From positions 41,254 to 105,253 of the forward strand of contig VZRG01002385.1 in NCBI GenBank assembly GCA_013397435.1: a DNA stretch of 64,000 bases. The letters are read 5' to 3'. A model generated the notes under the pieces. It made no database searches and was not told where the DNA came from. It worked only from the letters and a program-made list of their open reading frames with translations. Positions 24,074 through 36,055 of the stretch are shown in pieces. Made by a program: the position numbers and the translations under genes. Numbering within the stretch: position 1 is the first letter of the stretch; every line of letters begins with the position of its first letter. The DNA comes from Erythrocercus mccallii (lineage: Eukaryota; Chordata; Aves; Passeriformes; Dicruridae).

Positions 24074-24134
<61 letters not shown>
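24054..24134. repeat. AT palindrome plus (AT)n microsatellite
   Basis: A perfect 30-bp palindrome at 24054-24083 is centred on ACCAAATATATTTGGT. It runs directly into an uninterrupted AT repeat ending at 24134. The whole stretch can extrude as a cruciform. Confidence 0.9.
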
Positions 24135-24138
<4 letters not shown>

Positions 24139-24139
24139 G

Positions 24140-24233
24140 AGCTGCCTGAGCTGGAATGGCATTCCATTCCCTGCCTCCAGCTTATTAGCACAGGGGATGA
24201 GATGAGATTAGATGAGATTTTTAAAAATTAAAG
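24140..24233 (+). repeat. Duplicated block, copy 1
   Basis: Shares nearly identical text with 26297-26398, including GCTGCCTGAGCTGGAATGGC, CTTATTAGCACAGGGGATG and TTTTTAAAAATTAAAG. It differs by a net 8-bp indel and scattered changes in the segment after GGGGATG. It starts six bases after the AT repeat. It is not a family I recognise. Confidence 0.9.
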
Positions 24234-26296
24234 CTTTCTCACTCTAAGGTGAGATTTGTCCTTTTAGACTGAGATAGGCCTGTAGCACTATATGCCTTAG
24301 TGTGATGGGAGCCAGGACCAGGCTGCTGACTAGAGAAAACTGTTTAAATGGAAATTATAAAACACTATATGAAGTACAGTAGTGGTCCTACTGCATCTTA
24401 CTCCTTTATATTCTTAAGTATTTATTAACCTGGGGGGTAAAGTAGTAATTTTCCACCTTTGATAAACCTTTTATATACTCTGTAGTCATGCATCGTAGAA
24501 AGATGCTTTTGCAATTTTTTTCTCTATATTTAGCGATTTGGGATTTTACAAACCTAAGCTTGGGGAAAGGTGGCAGGAGCAAGTGGGAACTGATTACAGC
24601 AGCATTACGTGAATCCAAGCAAAATAAATAGTCCTGCTTCTCTCCAGTCTGGTTGAAGATTGTTTTTAGAAGCATAAAGGAGCTGCCTTTTTCAGGGTTC
24701 CTTATCGAAAGTCAGGAGCCAGCTTTTGAGGAGAAGGGATTTAGAAATGACAACTTTCAAATTCCTCTTTTCTCTTTCTTTCAGCCATTGCTTTTGTTTA
24801 GTGTGAATGTCCTTTGCTTTTAGGCCATTTGGGGCAGTCATAAACCAGACAATAAGGCACATGGGCCTGAAGTTAACTAAGATTTGCCTCCAGATCTCTC
24901 TTCTCAAGCCAAATTCCTTCTGAGAAGGGGTTTTGTCTATGTGAGTGCAACAGAGTGAGACCAGTTTTATATTCTTTCAACACTAATATGTAGTTAGTTT
25001 AATAGTATGGACCATTTTCTGTGTACTTCCTTTTCCAAGCAATTTCAGCAAAGTATTCATAATTACGAAAACATGGTTTAGCAGAAAAAAAACAAACAAA
25101 AAATCCTGAGTATCTTTCCTGTTAGGCTGTTCTTGGCCTCTTTCCTAACAGTTGCTGGCAAAGTTCAACTTCACTGTTCATTTTAGAGGCTCAAGTGGGG
25201 GTAGGGATGGACTTCACTGTAGCCTACAACAATTAATATTCTTTGGCACAAGACACAGTTTAAAGGGCTACTGGCAAGAGAGTAATCATGGTACCAGAAA
25301 TTTAACCAGTCCTTTGTACTTAAGCTCAAAGAATCATAAAAGGAAAGTTAAAAAACAGGATTCCCTTTTGTGCTGAGGAAAAGGAGCAAAGTGTCAAAGT
25401 TTGCGGTGTTACATAGATACTTCAGGGTTGAGGTAAAGTGCTGTTGACTTTCCTGAGACTTGGCTTCTCTGGCACACGGAATTCTGTTGCTTAGCTTTTT
25501 GAGCTACACTGGTTTGGTGATCTCCTTGATGGTTCTACAAGAAGTCACCAATGTGCTGATTCACCTAGATGCCCACCCAGGTGTGGGTATGCGACACCCA
25601 CAGTGCCTGGCCCACAGACGATTGCAGCCACTCTGGACCAATCCTCTGTTTAACCAGGCTTTGTGGAACTGGCTGTGGTGAGCTTGGCAGTCGGGCTGGG
25701 TGAATGATCAAACTGGTCATTGCTCTTTCAAGGCTACACTCCCACACTGGAGCCCTTGGGTGGCTCAGCTGAGCACCTCCTCTCCATCTGGGCAGCTGAT
25801 GGAGACAACCACCTGAGGGTACCTGGCAGGTAAGAGATGCTGTAGAATGCCTTGCAAGTTGGTCCCCTCCCAGGAGCCCATCCTCAAACATCCCAGTACG
25901 AAACACACTTCTGGTTTGTAGTGTTTTTTGCTTATGCAGCCTTTGCAGAGAACCTCGTGCACTGACATACCAGAAAGTCAAGAGTCCTGATGGGGTAAAC
26001 GCCCCTCACACACAACAAAAACCATGAATTGAGGTGGAGGGATTTTTTCAGGGATTATATAAGTGACCATTCTGGAGAAAGCTGCATTCCAGTGTCACTG
26101 CCTTGTGCTTGATCTGAACTTTTCTTGACATCTACCCTTGAATGCAGAACAGTTAACACAATCTCCACTTAGTCCCACGGCAAACAAACATTTTGGTGCA
26201 GCTGGTATGTGTTTGCTAGTTGCGGACAAGCCGATCTCATTAGAACTGCATTTACAACTTTTGCCAAGCGTTTTGAAACTGGTTGACATGTACAAC
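24234..26296. other. Intergenic between the duplicated blocks, no gene recognised
   Basis: Nothing recognised. Overlapping open frames at 25.46-25.98 kb on both strands show no known domain. Confidence 0.45.
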
Positions 26297-26398
26297 AGCT
26301 GCCTGAGCTGGAATGGCATTCCATTCCCTGCCTCCATCTTATTAGCACAGGGGATGGCTTGATTAATGACAATTAGATGGGATTTTTAAAAATTAAAG
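26297..26398 (+). repeat. Duplicated block, copy 2
   Basis: Direct-orientation partner of 24140-24233, about 2.16 kb away. Outside the block the flanks do not match. Confidence 0.9.
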
Positions 26399-29300
26399 AT
26401 AATTTGTCTTTGGAAGGGCCATGCAATGTGTTTTCATTCTCTGATTTAAAATAAGTCACAAAGTCTAGGTTTTTATGGCTTTTCTTAAAAGCCAAGGGAA
26501 GTGCTTGCCCTGAGCTAACCCACAAAATTTGAAGTGAAAACATTTTACAGGATGATGTTCCAAATGTTTTCAGCTGGTATGTAGCTCAATTGCAGACAAA
26601 GGAACCAGAGGACCTTGTTTCTCCCTTGTTTCTCCAGGCCCTCAGTGCAGAGCTGTTGAGCTTACAGCCTTGAATAGAGAGACTCTTGATTCAGTGCAGG
26701 CTGTTACATCTAAACCACTCAATGTATTTTGTTTGGCTCTACAGCTTTCAAAGTCAGTGGCTGTGGTGCCCTTCACCTCTGTTAAGATGCTTCTCTGTCA
26801 AAGGGAGACTCTCCATCAAACACAGTGAAGCACCAAACAGACAAGACGCTCTTCGCTGAGGAGCTGGGGAGTTACAGTGGCCAAAGCAGTATCTGTATGC
26901 TGGCATTTACGTGCCTAATTTAACCCAAAAAGTTCCCGGACAAACATTTAATGGGAGGTTCTGGTGGTTTCATTTAAGCCCAGTGTTAGCAGAAAAGCTA
27001 CACTGATATTCATTCTCTGCACAAACCTAGAGCTCTGAACTCCAATTCATGCTCTCAGATAAATTTAACTACGCTGCCAGAAGTCATCATTGCAATTTAA
27101 ATTTTAAAAGGACAATGAATCAGCCTCCTGAAGTAAGTGGGGTCCTTTCGACTAGTTGGCTCAGATTAAAAATAAAATGAAAATTAGACTTCTCATAAGA
27201 GAATTCACTTGCAATGTTTTAAGTAATATTTTGACCTGCACAGGTAGACTTTTTTTTCACAAATGTTTCAATTCAAAGCCAAAAGGCGTTTTGGTACTAC
27301 TCCAAGAATTTAGTTTCTATCAGAGGCTACACAAATCTGCCCTTTTCTTGCACCATTTCCTCCTCACACTCATGCCAACAAAAGAATATCCAACAGCAAC
27401 TAATGGATGGCCCTTGAGTGTCGCATTTGAGATCCCAGGAGTCTTGGCTCTGAACTGGAGATTAAAAGCCACCTGTTTGTTGATTTTAAGTGAATTCCTC
27501 CAGTTAGTCTCACTACAGAGGAGGTGAAGTCAGAGGTGGTCTGATACATTCAAGCTTTATTTTAGGAGCTGTGGGATGAGTTCAAGAGATACAGTTTTCC
27601 ATCCACATCCCAAAACCCACGTGCAAGCGCTCGGTCAGCCAGCGTGGCTCCAGCTACAGTGTTGGACTACAGGACCGCTGCCTTGTAAATGCCAATTGTA
27701 AGTTTTAATGAGACAAACCAATTAGATGGCTTGACAGACCATCACAACAGTGACGCAACCGCGCTCAGCTCCTATTACAGGAGCAGCAGAATTTCAAAGA
27801 ACTGCTATTAAATAAAAGTCATAGAATAGCTCACAAACAGCCCTGCAAACAACAACATCACCCACAGGCTGTGGAGCAAGGGGAAGGGTAGTGAGTAAGG
27901 CAGAAACAAGTGAAAGGAATTAATCCAAATACTGATCTTTCCCTTTCTAACACTCAGGATGGGCACAGCTTGGGTTTCAGGTACCATCTATGAAATATAA
28001 CTGCTGTACATGACTCCCACTGTATTATTGGTTCAACAGAGCCTACAGAGAGTTACAGCATGGCCTTTGCAAAAACACACATGTATAAAATCACTTGTGC
28101 CAGGCAGTGCATTACATTGTCCTACAGATACCAACTGATACACAGGGCTGTATTGACTGATCCACCTACACCCACAAGGCACTTCCTTCCTGAAAGCCAG
28201 AGGAAATTTTTATCACTCCACACCCTGACTTGCAGGTGTTATCCCTGCAGAGGATCAAGAGATAAGGATTTTGGAATTTTGTCTCTTCATCCTCCCTTGG
28301 GTACCAGTTCATACATCACCTGCTCTTCCTCCTGGTTTGAGCTAGGAGTCTGGTCATCCCCAGAACTTGCTACAGACAAGGTCTCACTTGTTCTCAGCAT
28401 GTTGAGCCCAAGACCTTAAATGTCACTAGCACACAATCCAATCAGTGGAGTGTTTGGGTGATGCTCTCAAGATAAAATTTCCTTTGAAGAGTGTGCATTG
28501 AGCAGTTCTCAGCTGTTGCAGTCCTTTCCTGCTGACACTGAAAGAGACATCAAATAGAAGGTCCTTCAGACATGGCAAGGTCCTGCTTGTCAAACCAGAG
28601 AGCATTTTACAAAACTCTTCTTTCCAAACGAGGCACTTTGCTTTATTTTTACATGTATGTCAAGGAGAATCCAAGACTAATGGAGTGATGAAAGTTGCTA
28701 GCTACAGAATTCACTGTGGCTTGTCAAAGTTATTTTCCCTAAATTAAAGACCCATAAACACACCCCTCTTGGACTGCATGACACTTGGATCATAAAAGGA
28801 AATATCAAGATCTGAGCTGATGCTGAGAGGACACTTTGTTCTTGATACTCATGAGAGGGAAGGGGACTCCTGTGATGCTGTAGTACACTGAGAGGGTTGT
28901 GGGCAGCAGGGGCTCATGTGACTGTGTGGAACAACTGTTCTGCCCCCTATACGCTGTCCAAGTCTCTCTTTCCAGCCTACTGCTAGTCATTATTCAAAGA
29001 GATATTACACAGAGCCACCTCCTTTGCCATCAGCTCTGACTGAGCCCTGTCCCAGTAAGCTGTTGTTGGGAAGCATCCACCAAGGACTGAGGCTCCATAC
29101 GGTGGTTTCAGTCTCAGATTCAGTAAGCATAACATAGCTGGAGCTGCAACACAGGCCACCACAGGATGAAAATTATCTGCCTGCTTTTCATGTTAGTATA
29201 AATCACTTGACACCAAGAGAAGTACCTCTGCCAGCTCTTGACAGGCTCTCAGTAAGATCCAACAGACCACAACATGTCAGAGTGGGAATTTTGCCTTAAC

Positions 29301-30349
29301 AAGTCCAAACTGAGGTACCCCAACCTTGGTGAGCAAAGAGCAACACTTAACGTGTCTGTATTTGTTTCTGGGGGTAAAGTATTCTGTCAAGCACCAGGTC
29401 ATTAACACATAATTAAATAGTTTTCAATAAACTGGTGCCCAGCTACCATGGCTTTAAAGGATAACCTAGTGCCTGGTAGCATCAGTGAAGCCAAAGGATG
29501 TGCCATTCCTGGCCACCAGTCATAGCTCTGGAGATTCTGATATGCACAGCAACAAATGATGTGCTTCAGAGAGAGGGAAGACAAGGCAGAACAACTTGGC
29601 ACAGAGTAGAAAAGCTGCTGTGCAGCCAGCAAACTTACTGTAGGTGCAAAAGGTTGGCAGGGTGGGAGATAAACACCCTGGAGCTGCTCTGGGCCTTTGT
29701 CCCAACCCCAGAGAAAGGGGTGTCCCTTGGGAATGCATCCTGTACACTTATGCATCATAGACACCATTGAAGAGCTGCTGTCACAGGGATGTGGTGGGCA
29801 GCACGCACAATGACTGCTTTCCAGGGACATGGGCTTAATGAGGGGAGACAGCTGAGTGCTGCACAACAACTGCCTCCTTCTCCACACTCCATCCAGAGCA
29901 CTAGAGCCGGTGACAGGTCAGATCTCTGCAGACTTATGTCAAGGGTTAAACAAAAGCCAAGCTGCTGTCAGCAGCAAAGTGAGCCTGCAACTGTATGCCA
30001 AAACGTGGATGCAGGTCTGCAGCGTGCTTCTCTTGCAGACACCCTGAGACACTCCTCAGGAGGCAGAAAATCAAGCCAAAACAGCACAAACCAAGAAAAG
30101 CAAGATAGAGGAAAGTATTATATGTGGCTTACAGTGCCACTAACTGCAAGATGGAAGTCTTGCATGCAGCGACTTCATGGTTAGTCCAGTCAGTGAAACT
30201 CAGAGCAGTGGACAGCAATGCTATTTAGTTTAGCAGAGCAAAACTTGCGGTTTTCAAGATTTTCCCTGGCCACAACTTTGATCCTTACATTCCCCAGTAA
30301 AATGACTGAAATACGAGCTTGAGATAACACAGGCACAGTGCAAAGCTCT
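26399..30349. other. Intergenic, possible conserved non-coding stretches
   Basis: No exon can be supported. Stretches near 26940-27150 and 27590-27800 look unlike the surrounding drift: they contain several TAAT/ATTA cores, and the second has a GTGACGCAA site and local CpGs. Open frames at 27156-27527 and 29402-29887 have no recognised domain. Confidence 0.35.
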
Positions 30350-30720
30350 GAGGCCTTCGTGCCCGCAGCTGCTTCCTTCCCGTTTACTCAGGCACCTGTG
30401 CAGTAGCGTCACAAGCTGGTAGAACGCAGCATCGGTGCTTCACGCCTCTCTCCCTTCTGCCCCCCAAAACGCGCCCGAATTTGTCACAATGGCTCAAGAG
30501 GGAGTGAGGCTCGCTCTCCTCCGCTGGCCCCCTGACAATAGAGGATTGCCCTATTTGTGTGGGAAGGAGAGGGGCTGCCGCCCCAGCCCTCGCATCTGTA
30601 AGGGCTGGAGACAAGCCGCACAGATAGGCAGAAATCAATAAGCTGGCGGATCAGAGGGCCCGGCGGAGGAGCCGCTCCTTGCACACGCACAGGGGCCGAA
30701 CATCTGTCAGGCAAACAAAA
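30350..30720. promoter_or_regulatory. Weak CpG-rich block without a gene
   Basis: CpG and GC content rise locally (for example AACGCGCCCGAATTTG and GGCCCGGCGGAGGAGCCGCT) compared with flanks. It could be an orphan promoter or enhancer. No exon or splice structure is evident. Confidence 0.35.
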
Positions 30721-33700
30721 AGCAACCCAAGCGGAACAAAAGAGAGGATTATTTTAACTCAAGTTCTTCTTCAGTCTCAGCAGGCAACGTTCAAGCCGTC
30801 CTCGTATTCAGACACTGAGGCCTTATGGAGTACGGGCTGTCCGGGAAATGCCAAACGCTGTTACCAGAAGACAAAAGAGGGGGAAAAGAAAAAAAAAAAG
30901 ATATGGAAAATTCAGAATGTCTTGTTGAGTGCGATTGAGCAGGGGGAAGGTGGAGGGGCACCAATAAGGGGGCAGAGGGCAGGGAGGGGAGGAGGACAGA
31001 GTGATGATGCAATGAAGAAGTTGATGACAAATCTCCACAGCAGTACCTGAAAACAAAGCTGATCATATCAAATCTGCCAGAGAAGCATAAAATATTGTCA
31101 CACAGCTATGGATTGACAAGCACTGAGGCTGCACCCCCCAAGTCCCTCCCTCGTGTGAAAGGGCAGCCTCGCTGCAGCCCGTCTGCTTGGGCAGATGAAC
31201 CCTGGGGAATTGGCAGAGCTGGTCCCACACCCCAGTGCCCTCCTCACCTGGAAGAAGCCCAGCTTTGACCACAAGCCCTTGGCACTTCTGGGGGAGCAAA
31301 GGATTTAGGATAAGCTCAGAAACAAGCTGCCATGCCTCTCCCTTGTGCCTGGTGTTAGCCAGCATACTTGGTTACTTTGCACATTGGTTTCTCCAGCACA
31401 GCTGTCTCTTCTAATCAGTGTGTTGTATGTGTGCTAGAAATAGGTGCAAACCAGTGAATTCAAGATAAAACAGATCAAGTAAAATCAGATTTGGGCTTAA
31501 ATGCCAGAAACCTTTATCCTTTTTTAAAGAGAGGAGACCATGTCAGAGCTAAAAATGCCATATATTGCATTCACATGCTACTGCTCTGTGCCCTTATCCT
31601 GCTGTTGGCTTGGTGCATTTTTGAACTGAAGTATTAGGGAAAAAAACCTTCTAGGTTTTGGGTTTCCTTCAGCAGTTTCACAGTATGTCAGCTGCCTTCA
31701 CTGTTGAAAGCAGAAGCTGTTCTGGATAAAGGTACACTTGCTTAGTTGAAGGTTCTGAAGCTGCAGTTCTGGGGTCTGGGATGCACCCACTATCAAATAC
31801 TAGCCCACAGCATCCCACTAAAAAGATACACATTTCAGCCTTAAAAGTTACCTGCCATAGAAGACATGGGTTCTTAATGGCATTTTAGGAAGCATCACAA
31901 AGGTATTTTGACCCAGGTTAATTTTATTACGTTCTGTTTGGAGTGGGAAAGGGATGTGAACTGAAAAAGATTTTGACTTAGAGAAAACCGACTCCTTTAT
32001 CAAAAATTAAAAACAGAGTAATGATTTGGAAAAAAAAATTCCAAAACAAAATATATGCTTTGCTGCTGCCTCATCTTAGAAAGTTCTAAATTTCCTTAGC
32101 CTTATTTACAGTGCCAGACACAACTGGGCTGGCTGTCTCAACAGACATGACCCTTAAAAAAGAGTAATTCATGCTTTTTGTTTTGCTTGAGACAGTGAAG
32201 GAGAAGGAAGGGCTGCCTTCCTTATCCCTGGGGAGGGTCTGGGCACAAAGTCCCATCTGGCCTCAGGTAACTTCCTGGATCTCTTGAACTCAGCCTCTGC
32301 ACAGCAAGGAGAAGCAAGTGAGACTTTGAGGGCCTTAAGCCACGTGTGTATTTTGCAGACATGTACCACCTACCTGAGAGGACCCAGAGGCAGCAGAACA
32401 GGGGCTCTGTCAGCAGCTGGAGACAGGCACAGCAACCTGGTGCTGGCAGCATGCTCCTTCATCACCAGCAAAGGGCATCTGCCACAAATGCAGCACCTCT
32501 CTTTCTCAGAAGCCTTGCTCAGGTGTACTGTGAGCATTTCATAAGCCACAGGCAGGATAGTAACCTCTACTGGCCACTGCAGATGCTGCAGACCTGGGTA
32601 CCTTTTCCCCATCTACCCTGGGGACTCCCCAGCATTCATGGAGAGGACAAATTGAGGTTCAAGCAGCAACAGACACACCCTGCATACTGCACTGCAGGTT
32701 TGTGCAGGGAGAGCACACCCAGCCTACACAGCACATGTCCTACGCAGGTCATGCACATGCACCTGGGCTATCTGCCCAAACACTGAAAAGGTTCACAAGG
32801 TCAGAAAGATCAAGCTCTCTGCCTAAAACACAGTAATTCAGATGCCAGCCTTTGGCATCTCCTTATCCAAGCTTCACTGGTCCTGAGCTTTCACCTCTTC
32901 TACACCTCATCCAGCCTTCCCATGTGAAGAGCCCCAAACCCAGAAGCAGAGTCTATTTCCGGCTGCTGTTTCTGGCCTGTGCAGGTTGTTGTTGACTTTC
33001 CTTCATCAGCATTTACTCAACTCAGCTGCAGCCTTTCCTGGATGCCTCACTTCACCTGGGCTGCAGTTTTTGTAAGTGTTTCCAACTGACTGCTTGGTCA
33101 TGTCTCAGGAATTTCAGTGTTCCCCCTGTTTTCCTTTTGCAAGCAGTTCTCATACAGTAGCAAATCAATACCTTCTTATCTCACTGTTAGGATAGCACTA
33201 ATATTTGTCCATAGTCAATGTTTTTCCTTAAAGCCAAAGTTCTTGAGTTTCTTTTGCTCTTTTGGGTTATTTTTTGCAGGTCTTGAACCACATGCAAATC
33301 CTTTGTTAAGCCGTATAAGCAAATGCTTCTGTAGAGGAAGCATATAATGCTTTAGATAGAGGCTATTAAAACAGAGGGTTTGATGTTATGCTGGAAAAGA
33401 ATAAAAAAATAAGCTGAACATTTACAGGAAAGAAAACTGTTTAATGTGAGGCATAGTTATGGTAAGGGAACAGTATAGTACATTATGCAATAAAATAGGG
33501 AAGATGTTGCCCTTCAGCTTCCATCACAGAAATATGCTCATGATTCTGCTTGTGCACTGGCTCTTCCAGAGGCTGGATAAGGACCAAAGGGGGAAAAAAA
33601 AAAAGAAGGAAAGTAGTAATATGAATTAATAGAATATGTAATAGAATATGAAAGAATATGAAAGTAGTAATAATGTGAATATTTTTTGTGAAATTTTGCA

Positions 33701-35539
33701 AATTTGCCTTTGGAAAATAAGGTTTTTTGATGTGTTTAATTTTGTTGCTGTCCATCAGCAATGAAAGAGAAGCCATCTCATCAGTAGGATCTTTTTTTGA
33801 AGGCGATTAGGCCTGAGTCAATCTGGCTGTGAGAGACCCTTGGATTAGGGGTGGTTTTGCACACAGTCTGGCATGGCTGTTTCCTTAGAAAACAGGCTTT
33901 GGGGTTGTTTGCATGCCTGTAAAGTTGCTCCACAGGCAAAGGATGCACCTGGAACACACAAACCAGGGACAGGGAACCTAGACAGAAGGCAGCACTGGTC
34001 ACTTGTGAGTGGAGACTGACAGACACCTGCTCTGAGAGCAAAAATGGTCTGTCACTGTGATGGGTCCCTGTTTCCTCTGGATCCACAGAGCACCCTGCAG
34101 TCCGTCCGTGCTCGTTTTCAAAGCATGAGGGACATGAATGCCAATGTGGGATAGAACACACTGTTAGAACAGCTTTGCAGAGGAGTTGATGTGGTCCATT
34201 AAACTGCACCTTGGGCACTTCCTGCTCCAAGAGCCTAAAAGGGAGAGAGGACTAACCAGCAACTCCCAGACAAGCAGCTGTGACATGGGATCACAATAAA
34301 TTGATGGTGGCCTCAGTTTTGATGGCTAAAATCAAAACAACTGAACAATCAGAGCAAGTTTTCGTCTTGTGGCTGCAATGAATTCCCTGGTGGCCACACA
34401 CAGCCACTATTATTGTCTTTGAGAGTCACTGCCCTAAGAGATGAGTTCTTTAACAAGTGAACAAATAACTCAATTAGAAATTGAAACTACATTCCTGAGA
34501 GGAGTTCGGCAGCCTCTTCTCCCATTAGCAACAGTGGACTGAACATCATCCAGTGATAGCTCTTCTTCTTCCTTCAGCAGAAAACTCTGCTGTAACTGAA
34601 TGATTCACAAAGTCTTCCCAGTTTTCCTCTTTTGCTACCAGTTGCTGATGTATGTGAATGTGCTGATTTTTGGGCAAGTCTCAGCCTAGAAAAAAATCCT
34701 ATTACACAAAGCAGAATGGAAATTGCAGGGAATTAGACATCAGATTTATGAGGTGATGAGCAAAATTTTGTTGGAAAGTACTTACTGAGTACTCTGTGGA
34801 TAAGCTTATTCTATCAACAAGAGAGAAAAATAAGTCATTCTAGAATGAGAAACCATTTGAGAAATCAAACTTAGGCAGTTTGAGGATGATAGATTGGTCA
34901 ATCTGAATCTTGTGAGAAGTACAGATGTATTAACTTTTCTCCAAGGTAGGAAAGAGAGAGAAAAGTATTTTTATTAAATGTATCCAGTGGGTGTGGGAAG
35001 CCTCCTGCAAAGAATAAAATGTCTTTTGAGTCTATGTCATGGTAGCGTGGTACTGAAAAACAGAAGGGGTGAAGGAATTGTGAACAGCTGGTGAGTGGCA
35101 GTCCTACACCAAAAGAATGAAGAGTGGAGGAGGGGAGAAAGCAATTTAAAAAAACCAAAACAACAACAAAAAAGAGCTAAAATCCCAACAACAGTAAAAT
35201 AAAACCCAAACAGAAAAACAAAACTGAAGTGTTGGGAGTGTACTGTCAAACACCAGCTTCCCATGAATTGTAAGAGCAACAGAAGCCATTGTCCTCTGTT
35301 GGGGATGGGAACCATAAAAAATGAACTGGGCTGGAAACATAGCTGCTGTGTGCTCTCAATAACATTTCTCAACTAAGCCCAGCACAGCTCTGACTCTTCA
35401 GTATGCTGGATGCTCCACAGAAGATGAGCGCACCCCTAGCCGGGGAGATGATCCGTGAGCACTCACCTTCCTTAAAAAGAAAAAAACCCCAACCCATATT
35501 CCCATCAGTTAGGATGTAATTACTTCATTAAGGCTCTCA
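30721..35539. other. Intergenic, no gene recognised
   Basis: No coding exon or known repeat was identified. There is a small imperfect repeat of GAATATGAAAG type at about 33616-33680 and A-rich runs near 30890 and 33593. Longer open frames at 32.3-32.8 kb and 33.8-34.2 kb lack any recognisable domain. Confidence 0.45.
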
Positions 35540-35569
35540 GGTGATAAATAAATAATTGCTCCACGGCAG

Positions 35570-36055
35570 GGCGGTGGGGATTTGGGACAGGGGCCGGCAG
35601 CCAAACGCGTGGCGCAGCCTGCGGCCAGCTCCAGGGAGAGGTTCGGGCTGGGGCGCTGGCAGGCGGCAGCACGCCCGGCTCCGGGCACGCAGCTGGCACA
35701 CAGCTGGCACACAGCTGGCACACGGCTCTGCTCCGCGGCTCCTGAACTCACAGCTGCACGCCTTCCCGACAAGAGGAAGGCAGAGGTTTATGCCAGCCTC
35801 AGGCGACGTGCGCTGGCTTTCCTGGCAAGCCGTCCCCGTGGCGCAGCATTACACAAATTTGTCCTCGCGTGCTTCCACCTGGCACGGCGGAGTTTCAGAG
35901 GTTTGGCACCGGCTTCTGCAGGAGAGGCTGGCAGGAGCTGCCGGCTCCCTCCGCATCGCTGCGGACTGCTCGTGGCTCCGGTGAGCTCGGCACGTTCCGC
36001 AGGACGACGGCACAGCCCGGCACTCGCCCCGTGCTTCCCAGCGCTGGAAGCTGGG
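35570..36055. promoter_or_regulatory. Orphan CpG island
   Basis: A GC-rich block of almost 0.5 kb with frequent CpG (by eye roughly 45 CpG pairs) lies in AT-rich intergenic sequence about 15 kb past PSMB1. Density matches that of the TBP and PSMB1 promoters. Overlapping open frames on both strands (up to 158 codons) have no recognisable domain and follow from the low frequency of stop codons. Most likely a promoter for an unannotated non-coding RNA or an alternative promoter. Confidence 0.6.
35689..35723 (+). repeat. 12-bp tandem repeat in CpG island
   Basis: About three copies of the 12-mer CAGCTGGCACAC in a row, then diverged text CGGCTCTG. Each unit contains a CAGCTG E-box. Confidence 0.85.
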
